A stretch of DNA of 64,000 nucleotides, taken from the NCBI RefSeq assembly GCF_014642875.1, contig NZ_BMJC01000009.1, positions 1-64,000 of the forward strand. Reading direction: 5' to 3'. Source of the stretch: Puia dinghuensis. Lineage in GTDB: Bacteria; Bacteroidota; Bacteroidia; Chitinophagales; Chitinophagaceae. Positions 45,009-52,917 of the stretch are shown one piece after another. Made by a program: the position numbers and the translations under genes. Every line of letters starts with the position of its first letter. The stretch's first letter is position 1. The notes beneath the pieces are model-generated. The model saw only the letters and a program-made list of their open reading frames with translations, did no database searches and had not been told where the DNA came from.

Positions 45009-47921
45009 ATGCGAAAATTTAAAAGGATCTTATTCCTTATCGGGATTGCTATTCTCCCATCTGTGCTGTTTGCACAGGAAGCCACGTCCACAATGATCTC
45101 GGGAAAGATCTCCGGAAAGGTAGCGGATGACCACAGTCAGCCATTGTCAGGCGCAGTGATCACGGCTACGCTCTCCCCATCCGGTTCGAAATATATTACC
45201 GCCTCCAAATCGGATGGAACGTTTACCCTGCAAGGACTGAAGGCGGGTGGTCCCTATACCATCGTTGTCAGCTTTACCGGTTATAAGAGTGATACGACTG
45301 CCAATGCCCAGGTCGGCGCCGGGGAAACGCTTACCCTGCAGATAACCCTTCACGAAGTGCCTCAGGACCTGATCCCGATCACCGTTGGCTCGAGAGGTGC
45401 GCCGAGGACCGCCGTGCAGTCCGCGGTGCCTATCGATATCATCAATGTCAAAACGCTCTCTGCTACTACAGGAAGAGCGGATCTGATGTCTCAATTGAAC
45501 ATTATGGTCCCTTCTTTCAATTACAATAAGCAATGCGGGTCGGATATGGCGGATGCGGTAGACCTTGCCAGTCTCAGGGGATTGGGGTATGATCAGACCC
45601 TGGTGCTGGTGAATGGCAAACGGCGTTATCCCTCCGCCAACGTGATCACGGGCGGATTGCGCGGAAGGGGTAACAGCGGAACGGACCTCAATGCCATCCC
45701 CGAAGGAGCTATAGACAGGATCGAAGTATTAAGGGACGGGGCTTCCGCGCAATACGGGTCCGACGCCATCGCCGGGGTTGTCAATATCCTGCTTCGGAAG
45801 GATGTCAATCATTTGAACATCAATATTGGTGGCAGTGGCTATTATGACCACAAATATAACTCTGCGAATGCGGTGGACCCCACGCTGTATTGGAGGGGGA
45901 GCCAGCTGGACGGGAAGACGCTCGACATTTCCATGAATTATGGTCTTCCTATCGGGAAGTCGGGCGGGTTCATCAATATCAGCGGGAATTTCCGGGATGC
46001 CGGCGAGACCTTCCGGGCTGAGCCTGACACCAATTATTCCGTCAATAAGAATGCGGTGGTGGCGAGCAGCCTGGTCAGAAGGGCGGCAGGCGACGGGACC
46101 GTGATCGCCGGAGGCGGGATGTACAATATGGAGATACCGGTGAAGGGGACGAAGACGACCTTTTATTCGTTCGGGGGATATAATTATAAGAACTCCCAGG
46201 CGTATGCGAATACGCGGTTGTGGAGTAGCGGTGCGACGAAATATCCGACCAACGCACAGGGACAGCTGCTATTCGATCCCAGCATTATGAAAGTATATGA
46301 TCCTACGCCAAAGGGGCTGGATACGGCCCATGTCATGTACACGCCCGGTCAGCAGGTATATCTGAAGGATATGTCGGCGGCGGCCGGGTTCAGGGGCGAG
46401 ATCGGAGATGGCTGGCATTGGGATATCAGCAGCAATACGGGCTATAATGATTTTCACGTTTGGGGGAAGGATACGTACAACGCCTCGATCGCTTTGCCCG
46501 ATCAGGCTACCAAGACGCGTTTCGATGACGGCGGATACAGTTTCCTGCAGCATGAGGAAAACCTCGATCTGAGCAAGCATTTCGACGGTTTTGCGCAGGG
46601 GTTGACCTTTGCCGTGGGCGGCGAATTCCGCTATGAGCAATATAAAATATATGCAGGGGAACCGGATTCCTATGTGATCGGCCCGGCCACCCTTAACGGC
46701 AAGCCAAAGGCAGGAGGATCACAGGGCTATCCGGGCAATCAGCCCGCCGATGTCGCTGACGCCCACCGTACCAATACCAGCGGGTATATCGAGCTTACGG
46801 CCGATCTGACGGACCGGTGGCTGGTCGATCTGGCGCAGCGATTCGAGAACTATTCCGATTTCGGTTTCCTGACTACCCAGAAGCTGGCTACGCGGTATAA
46901 GCTCACCGATAATTTCAATGTGCGGGGATCGGTGAGCACAGGCTTCCGGGCGCCTTCGCTGCAGCAGATCAACTTCAGCAATACCAATACGACCGTTACC
47001 ACCTTACCGGATGGGACCAGGACGTTCGCCTATACGAAGATCGTTCCCAACACTTCTCTCCTGGCCAGGGAGGCTGGTATTCCCAATCTTACCCAGGAGA
47101 CCTCGACCAACGCCAGCCTGGGATTCACGTGGAAGCCGGTGTCGAATTTCCTGCTGACCGTAGACGGATACAATGTCAATGTGAAGAACCGTATCGTGTT
47201 CTCGGGTCAATACTCGAGTAGCTCCGCAGGATTGAGCCCCGCGCTTACGTCGCTTATGGCGGCCGAGGGTGTCTCCAAGGCGATATTTTTCGCGAATGCG
47301 GTCAATACGACGAACCAGGGTATCGATGTCGTGGCGGATTATCATACCAGACTGGGAAAGAACCGGCTGAACGTGGTGTTGTCCGGAAGCTTCCAGCGGC
47401 TGATGATCGACAAGATCAATATCCCTTCGGGTTTGAAAAATTCCCCCAACGACAGCGCGACCTTTTTCAACGACAGGGAACAGTCGCTGCTGAAGTCCAG
47501 CGCTCCGCCGGCCAAGGTAGCGCTGAGCGTGGAGTATGTGATGCACCGGGTGACTGTTGGAGCCAGAGCGACGTATTTTGGCAAGCTGTCGCAGTATGGG
47601 AATGGGATCTCGAAAACGCCTCCGCCGGGCGCCAGGGATATCTATCAGCCGTGGGTGGCATTGGATAACGGGACGATCGTGCCGGAGTTATTTCATTACG
47701 GGGCGAAGACATCCACAGACATCTATGCGACCGTCAAGCTGACAAAGTTTGCGAAGATCGCCCTTGGGGTGGATAATGTTTTCAATGTACATCCTGATAA
47801 GGCGGAGGTGCCCGGTTCTTATCTTTCCCAGGGAGACGGCGAGTCGGGCGGGGTATTCGACGCGGTGCAAATGGGTTTTAACGGGATGCAATTGTGGGGT
47901 AAGCTGATATTCGATCTATAA
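45009..47921 (+). CDS. TonB-dependent outer-membrane receptor (third set)
   Basis: 970 residues, signal peptide MRKFKRILFLIGIAILPSVL with cleavage near FAQEA. It has a carboxypeptidase-regulatory-like domain (ISGKVADDHSQPLSGAVITA) but no STN. The plug carries VDLASLRGLGYDQTLVLVNG, GAIDRIEVLRDGASAQYGSD and AIAGVVNILLRKD. The barrel shows FNVRGSVSTGFRAPSLQQIN, and the C-terminus is MQLWGKLIFDL. This is the vitamin/siderophore-like type (LRGLG then LVNGKRR), unlike SusC, and no SusD follows. Ligand unknown. A strong bidirectional terminator follows. Confidence 0.92.
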   Translation: MRKFKRILFLIGIAILPSVLFAQEATSTMISGKISGKVADDHSQPLSGAVITATLSPSGSKYITASKSDGTFTLQGLKAGGPYTIVVSFTGYKSDTTANAQVGAGETLTLQITLHEVPQDLIPITVGSRGAPRTAVQSAVPIDIINVKTLSATTGRADLMSQLNIMVPSFNYNKQCGSDMADAVDLASLRGLGYDQTLVLVNGKRRYPSANVITGGLRGRGNSGTDLNAIPEGAIDRIEVLRDGASAQYGSDAIAGVVNILLRKDVNHLNINIGGSGYYDHKYNSANAVDPTLYWRGSQLDGKTLDISMNYGLPIGKSGGFINISGNFRDAGETFRAEPDTNYSVNKNAVVASSLVRRAAGDGTVIAGGGMYNMEIPVKGTKTTFYSFGGYNYKNSQAYANTRLWSSGATKYPTNAQGQLLFDPSIMKVYDPTPKGLDTAHVMYTPGQQVYLKDMSAAAGFRGEIGDGWHWDISSNTGYNDFHVWGKDTYNASIALPDQATKTRFDDGGYSFLQHEENLDLSKHFDGFAQGLTFAVGGEFRYEQYKIYAGEPDSYVIGPATLNGKPKAGGSQGYPGNQPADVADAHRTNTSGYIELTADLTDRWLVDLAQRFENYSDFGFLTTQKLATRYKLTDNFNVRGSVSTGFRAPSLQQINFSNTNTTVTTLPDGTRTFAYTKIVPNTSLLAREAGIPNLTQETSTNASLGFTWKPVSNFLLTVDGYNVNVKNRIVFSGQYSSSSAGLSPALTSLMAAEGVSKAIFFANAVNTTNQGIDVVADYHTRLGKNRLNVVLSGSFQRLMIDKINIPSGLKNSPNDSATFFNDREQSLLKSSAPPAKVALSVEYVMHRVTVGARATYFGKLSQYGNGISKTPPPGARDIYQPWVALDNGTIVPELFHYGAKTSTDIYATVKLTKFAKIALGVDNVFNVHPDKAEVPGSYLSQGDGESGGVFDAVQMGFNGMQLWGKLIFDL

Positions 47922-47949
47922 AGTGGGTTGTCCAATATCCTTGAAATAA

Positions 47950-47990
47950 AAAAAATGGCCCCCTGGCGTAAAAGTAGGGGGCCATTTTTT
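47950..47990. terminator. Strong bidirectional terminator
   Basis: A perfect 15-bp stem: AAAAAATGGCCCCCT (47950-47964) against AGGGGGCCATTTTTT (47976-47990), loop 11 nt. It separates the TonB receptor gene from the convergent glutamine synthetase gene. Confidence 0.9.
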
Positions 47991-48062
47991 CGGTGATGTC
48001 CGGCAAAGAGGGCTTTGCCGGGGCCGCCGTGAGGCGGGCTTTTTGTATGGGGGAGATTGTGA

Positions 48063-50255
48063 TTAGCGCAAGAACAGGAGTTCGCGGTATTTCGACAGGA
48101 CCCATTCCTTGTCGTCTACCAGGAGCTCGAGCTTATCCACGTGGTAGCGGATATCGTCGAAGAACGGATCTTTTACCTGGCTGGTGTAAGCGATGGCCTT
48201 GGTCCGCGTGTCGGTGATGTTGTTGGCGACCTTGCGGGCTTCGATCATCTTTTCCACCAGTGAGCTGACCTTGCCGATGTGCAGGGAGATCTTTTCGAGG
48301 ATCTGCTGCTGGTTGGCGTAGGCTTCGGCGGGAAGACCGAGGTCTTTCAGCCCCTTGATGTTCTGGATGAGGGTGTTCTGGTATTTGATGGACGGAGGCA
48401 GGATATGGCTGGTGGCCAATTCCCCCATGATGCGGGCTTCGATCTGGACGCGTTTGATGTATTTCTCCAGTTCGATCTCGTGGCGGGCTTCCAGTTCGAT
48501 ATGGGTATAGACGCCATTTGCTTCGTAGAGATGCTTTGCCTTGTCGGTGACCATGGCGTCGAGGGCCAGCGGGGTGGTGCGAACATTGGGCAGACCGCGT
48601 CTTTCGGCTTCATGATGCCATTCGTCACTATAGCCGTCGCCTTCGAAGAGAACCTTCTCGCTGCCGACGACGTATTCGCGGATGACGTGCATGAGGGCGA
48701 TCTCTTTCTTCTCCCCTTTTTCGATGAGGGTGTCGACCTCTTTCTTGAACTTTTTGAGGGTTTCGGCCAGGATGGTGTTTACGGCGATCATGGCGTTGGC
48801 GCAGTTGGCGCTGGAGCCTACGGCGCGGAACTCGAATTTGTTGCCGGTGAAGGCGAAGGGAGATGTTCTGTTGCGATCGGTGTTATCGAGCAGCAGTTCG
48901 GGGATGCTTCTGTGCAGGTCGAGCTTCAGGATGGCTTCGTCCTGTTCGTCGAATTTGTCACCTACGCGTTCTTTTACGTCTGCGAGTACTTTGCTGAGGT
49001 ATTCGCCGATGAAGACGGAGATGATAGCGGGAGGCGCTTCGTTGGCGCCCAGGCGGAAGTCGTTACCGGCGGAGGCGATGGAAGCGCGCAGTACGTCGGA
49101 ATAGTCGTATACGGCCTTGATAGTATTGACGAAGAACGTCAGGAACATCAGGTTGGTCTTGGGAGTCTTACCGGGCGCGAGCAGGTTGACGCCGGTGTCG
49201 GTAGCCATACTCCAGTTGTTATGCTTGCCGCTGCCATTGATGCCGGCAAAGGGCTTTTCATGGAGCAGTACACGGAGGTGGTGACGGCGGGCGACGCGGT
49301 CCATGACGTCCATCAGGAGAAGGTTATGGTCGACGCCTACGCTTACTTCTTCGAAGATGGGGGCACATTCGAACTGGGCGGGGGCCACTTCGTTATGACG
49401 GGTGCGGAGGGGAATACCCAGTTTGTAGGCTTCGTTTTCGTAATCACGCATAAAAGCGTAAATCCTCTCAGGGATGCTGCCGAAGTAGTGGTCTTCCAGC
49501 TGCTGGCCTTTCGCAGGGGCATGGCCGAAGACGGTACGGCCACTCATCACCAGGTCGGGACGGGCGTTGAACAGACCTTCGTCGACTACGAAGTATTCCT
49601 GTTCCCAGCCGAGGGTGGCGGTTACTTTCGTGACGTTCTTGTCGAAGTAATGGCAAACCTCTACGGCAGCCTTGTCGAGGGCGGCCAGGGCCTTTAGCAG
49701 GGGTGCTTTATAGTCGAGGGATTCACCGGTGTAGGAAACGAAGATGGTGGGAAGACAAAATGTCTTGCCGGCGCCGACCTCCATGATAAAAGCGGGAGAA
49801 GAAGGGTCCCATGCAGTATAACCACGGGCTTCGAAAGTAGCGCGAAGACCGCCGCTGGGGAAGGAAGAAGCGTCTGGTTCCTGCTGGATCAGGGCTGCAC
49901 CGTCAAATTCTTCGATAGGGGTGCCATCGCTTTTTATCGTAAAGAATGTATCGTGCTTTTCAGCGGTGGTTCCGGTGAGCGGTTGGAACCAGTGTGTAAA
50001 GTGGGTGACGCCTTTTGCCTCAGCCCATTGACGCATGCCCGACGCAATCTGATTGGCTACCGCGCGATCGATCTTCTTGCCGCCTTTGATAGAGGCTGTC
50101 AGGCTCTTATAAGCTTCATCACTTAAAAATTCGCGGGCTGTTTTCAGCGTGAAAACGTTGTCACCGAAGATGGCGGTGATTTTGGCCGACCCTGGCATCA
50201 GGGTCCCGTCGACCGTGGTTAGATTGTCAATAGCTTTAAATCTTAATGAGGACAT
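48063..50255 (-). CDS. glnN: Glutamine synthetase type III
   Basis: 730 residues, matching the long GSIII class of Bacteroidetes and some cyanobacteria, against about 470 for GSI. It makes glutamine from glutamate, ammonia and ATP. Seen: the GSIII N-terminal domain (THFTHWFQPLTGTTAEKHDT), PSGGLRATFEARGYTAWDPS, a catalytic core with VFGHAPAKGQQLEDHYFGSI, RHNEVAPAQFECAPIF, the ATP-binding KPFAGINGSGKHNNWSM, and SPFAFTGNKFEFRAVGSSAN. Cytoplasmic oligomer. Monocistronic, with 111 bp to the next gene. The enzyme class is certain; the symbol glnN follows common use. Confidence 0.94.
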   Translation of the reverse strand: MSSLRFKAIDNLTTVDGTLMPGSAKITAIFGDNVFTLKTAREFLSDEAYKSLTASIKGGKKIDRAVANQIASGMRQWAEAKGVTHFTHWFQPLTGTTAEKHDTFFTIKSDGTPIEEFDGAALIQQEPDASSFPSGGLRATFEARGYTAWDPSSPAFIMEVGAGKTFCLPTIFVSYTGESLDYKAPLLKALAALDKAAVEVCHYFDKNVTKVTATLGWEQEYFVVDEGLFNARPDLVMSGRTVFGHAPAKGQQLEDHYFGSIPERIYAFMRDYENEAYKLGIPLRTRHNEVAPAQFECAPIFEEVSVGVDHNLLLMDVMDRVARRHHLRVLLHEKPFAGINGSGKHNNWSMATDTGVNLLAPGKTPKTNLMFLTFFVNTIKAVYDYSDVLRASIASAGNDFRLGANEAPPAIISVFIGEYLSKVLADVKERVGDKFDEQDEAILKLDLHRSIPELLLDNTDRNRTSPFAFTGNKFEFRAVGSSANCANAMIAVNTILAETLKKFKKEVDTLIEKGEKKEIALMHVIREYVVGSEKVLFEGDGYSDEWHHEAERRGLPNVRTTPLALDAMVTDKAKHLYEANGVYTHIELEARHEIELEKYIKRVQIEARIMGELATSHILPPSIKYQNTLIQNIKGLKDLGLPAEAYANQQQILEKISLHIGKVSSLVEKMIEARKVANNITDTRTKAIAYTSQVKDPFFDDIRYHVDKLELLVDDKEWVLSKYRELLFLR

Positions 50256-50366
50256 GCTTGAAAAATTTTAGCGAAACTACAATGATTGATGGATATAAAA
50301 CAAATTTTCGATTCCTGAGGGTTAAAAATGCAATATAACTAATAAAGAAGGATTATATAAAATAAT

Positions 50367-51677
50367 TCATAATCTGTAGAAGAGGTTTTTTGAAAACCAC
50401 GTGTTTGTGGTCTTGAAGGGCGGCAGGGTGCGCAGGGAGTGTAGGAAGGGGGCGAGCAGAAAAAGGAGATAGAGACTGCGATAGCGGACGATGGCCCCGG
50501 CAAAGGGTACCAGAATCCCTATAAGGAGCATTCCGATGAGGGCGAAGAGGAGGCTGAAAACCCCGAATGCGTTGAACAGGGGTTCGCGGGGGGAGAGGGG
50601 CGCGCCGGGCGGGGGTGTGTGGGGGGAGCGGGGGGCTCCGGGCAGGAGGGCGTGTAGGGAAGGGGCTGGGTTTTTGGGACGAAGGAGGGTTCGACCGATC
50701 GCCAGAAGGACGATGGCCCAGATGAGCAATAATTCGAGGGAAAAGGCCCAGTAGATGAGCTGGCCACCCGACCCTGGGAGGGGTTCGAACCAGCCGTTGC
50801 GGATGGCGGCAGGTAATATATGCAGCAGGCTGCTCCAGGTTCCGTCGAGTGTCGGGAGGGGGAGGCGGGAGTGTCCTTCCAGCCCCAGAAATTCCTGTTG
50901 CTGCCGCGCGATGGCTCCGGGAATATCGAGGACAGGACAGATGAACAGGGTGAGTAATCCCCCTGTAATGACGCCTGCCAGCAGGAGCTTGCGTCTTATC
51001 CGGGGTTTGTCTGCCAGTATCCAGGCATAAAGCGCCGGAAGGAGGGTGAAGGCAAAAGCACTACGGAAATAAGCGATGAGCAGGAAGCAAAGCAGACAAT
51101 AACCCGCCCGGCGCCAATCGAAACCGTGGGCCAGGAGCCATTGGAAATTATAAACCAGAAAACCCAGCAGCATATAGAGAACGGCTTCCCGGTGAACGAC
51201 GGATGTCCAGAACAGAACGGAAGGGAGGAGGAAGACGCAGATGGCTGTGAGGGGATCGCCGGGTAAACAATGGCGGAGGACGCGGAAGAGCGCAATATTT
51301 CCCAGAAAGACGGGAAAGGCGAAGAGCAGGGTGTTGATGTCCAGGTGATCGAAGGAAAAGCAGTTGAGGAGCATCTGGATGTATACCATGCCGTTGTGGG
51401 AGATGTGGGTCCAGGTGTCGTTGTCGGATAACCAAAGGTTGAATTCCGAGGTGAGCCGGTGGCGGTAGAGGAAGCTTACCCTGAAATTGTTCCAGACGTC
51501 GCCATGCTCAGGGTAGTAACGCCAGGCGATGACGTTGTGCAGCCAACCTACTGCCACATGGAAGGCGAATAAGGCCTGGAGGATGGCGGGCCGGATGCCG
51601 CTTTTGCGGATGAAGCGCATTTTGGCGATGGCACAGGCGCAGCCGATATAATAAAAGATGAGCAGAAAGAGGTGCAT
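50367..51677 (-). CDS. Polytopic inner-membrane protein, probably in glycan assembly
   Basis: 436 residues with about 9-11 predicted membrane helices. The N-terminal MHLFLLIFYYIGCACAIAKM is the first; others include FAFPVFLGNIALFRVL, YMLLGFLVYNFQWLLAHG and LLLIWAIVLLAIGRTLL. A periplasmic loop near residue 65-110 has RYYPEHGDVWNNF and WLSDNDTWTHISHNG, a common look for membrane glycosyltransferases or polymerases. A Pro-rich stretch (about 345-370) is a low-complexity cytoplasmic loop. It is 13 bp downstream of a GT4 glycosyltransferase on the same strand, so a role in surface polysaccharide is likely but unproven. Confidence 0.65.
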   Translation of the reverse strand: MHLFLLIFYYIGCACAIAKMRFIRKSGIRPAILQALFAFHVAVGWLHNVIAWRYYPEHGDVWNNFRVSFLYRHRLTSEFNLWLSDNDTWTHISHNGMVYIQMLLNCFSFDHLDINTLLFAFPVFLGNIALFRVLRHCLPGDPLTAICVFLLPSVLFWTSVVHREAVLYMLLGFLVYNFQWLLAHGFDWRRAGYCLLCFLLIAYFRSAFAFTLLPALYAWILADKPRIRRKLLLAGVITGGLLTLFICPVLDIPGAIARQQQEFLGLEGHSRLPLPTLDGTWSSLLHILPAAIRNGWFEPLPGSGGQLIYWAFSLELLLIWAIVLLAIGRTLLRPKNPAPSLHALLPGAPRSPHTPPPGAPLSPREPLFNAFGVFSLLFALIGMLLIGILVPFAGAIVRYRSLYLLFLLAPFLHSLRTLPPFKTTNTWFSKNLFYRL

Positions 51678-51690
51678 ACAGCGTAAACGA

Positions 51691-52821
51691 TTATTCGTGA
51701 CCCCGGAGTATGCTTATTTTCTCCAGGTAGATGGCCACCACCCTCTCCCGGGTGTAGTGTTGCAGCACCTGGTTTCGGCCTTCGATTCCCATCTGTCTTT
51801 TGGCCATGGGTGGAAGGTGATAGTAGGCGACCATTTTTTGGGCGAGATCTGCCCCGTCCTTTTCGCGGCAAAGATAGCCATTGACGCCTTCTTCTACTAT
51901 AGCCCGGCAGCCGGCGGTATCGGTGGCGATGAGGGCTTTGCACATACTGGCCCCTTCCAGCAGGCTAAGGGGCATACCTTCCCGGTAGGATGGCAGGACG
52001 ACGCAGTCTGCCTGTTCGATGAAGGGCCGTACGTCGTCGGTGTGGCCCAGCCAGGTGACGAGGTTGCGTGCCGTCCATTCTTCTATTTCCTTGCGGGGGA
52101 TGGCGACTGGATTGTTGTCGTCGAAGAAGCCCAGGAGCTGGCAGCGGACGGCCAGCCCTTGTTTTTGCAGCGATCGGGCGGCTGCGACGAACTCATAGAT
52201 GCCTTTATGGCGGATGAGCCGGCCGATGAGCAGGAAGGTGATCTCCGTCCTTTGTTGATAGGGGGCGGGATAGAAATAAGCTGCGTCCACCCCTTCTCCC
52301 GGCAGGAGGAAGGTTTTTTCGGGGCGAACGAGGCCTCGCGTGATGAAGAATTCGCGATCGTCACTGTTGAGGAACCAGACCTCGCTGCTTTTTTGGAGTT
52401 GTCGCCGGTAGGCGGTGCGGACCGCGTGTTGCAGCCAGCCCTCGCCGGAGAAGGTGTACCCCAGGCCTGTGATGACGCTGATGGAAGGGATGCCGGCGCG
52501 TGCGGCTGCACGGGTGCCGTAGAGGTTGGCTTTAACGGTATAATGAAAGATGAGCCGGGGTTTTAGGGTGCGGTAGTGGCTGAGCAGTTCGCGGTAGAGC
52601 AGGTAATCTTCCAGGGGGGAGATGCTCTTGCCATGGAAATGGGTTAATTCGATGTAGGTGAGGCCTATTAAATGCTCAAATTTTTCGGTGTAAGGGTCGC
52701 GGGGCGCCAGTACGTAGATGGCGAACCCTTGCCGTAACAGTCGTTCAATAAGATAAAGCCTGAATTTGTAGATGCTCCAGCTGGTGTTTGCTACAAAGGC
52801 AATGCTTTGGTTTACCGCCAT
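51691..52821 (-). CDS. GT4-family glycosyltransferase
   Basis: About 376 residues from MAVNQSIAFVANTSWSIYKF. A GT-B fold: an N-terminal Rossmann domain with FRLYLIERLLRQGFAIYVLA, a linker, and a C-terminal nucleotide-sugar domain with IGRLIRHKGIYEFVAAA, VVLPSYREGMPLSLLEGASM (the E-x7-E motif) and AIVEEGVNGYLC. It would add a hexose to a glycan lipid or capsule unit; donor and acceptor are unknown. The open frame to 52875 is not used, since it would run into the purL promoter. It pairs with the membrane protein gene after it. Confidence 0.9.
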   Translation of the reverse strand: MAVNQSIAFVANTSWSIYKFRLYLIERLLRQGFAIYVLAPRDPYTEKFEHLIGLTYIELTHFHGKSISPLEDYLLYRELLSHYRTLKPRLIFHYTVKANLYGTRAAARAGIPSISVITGLGYTFSGEGWLQHAVRTAYRRQLQKSSEVWFLNSDDREFFITRGLVRPEKTFLLPGEGVDAAYFYPAPYQQRTEITFLLIGRLIRHKGIYEFVAAARSLQKQGLAVRCQLLGFFDDNNPVAIPRKEIEEWTARNLVTWLGHTDDVRPFIEQADCVVLPSYREGMPLSLLEGASMCKALIATDTAGCRAIVEEGVNGYLCREKDGADLAQKMVAYYHLPPMAKRQMGIEGRNQVLQHYTRERVVAIYLEKISILRGHE

Positions 52822-52865
52822 AAGTGGGGCAAACGTACTGATTTTGTGGGAAAAGGCGGGGCGCC

Positions 52866-52898
52866 TTTTGTCCATTGGGGCGAGGTTTCGTACTTTTG
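52866..52898 (+). promoter_or_regulatory. Promoter of purL
   Basis: TTTTG at 52866-52870, a 20-bp spacer and a perfect TACTTTTG at 52891-52898. Expected leader before the ATG at 52918 is about 13 nt. Confidence 0.65.
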
Positions 52899-52917
52899 CG
52901 GTTTCTTATAAGAGATT

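Noticed and set aside
48279-49697. 472-codon plus-strand frame opposite the glutamine synthetase gene
   Set aside because: Antisense shadow; the opposite strand encodes a full type III glutamine synthetase.
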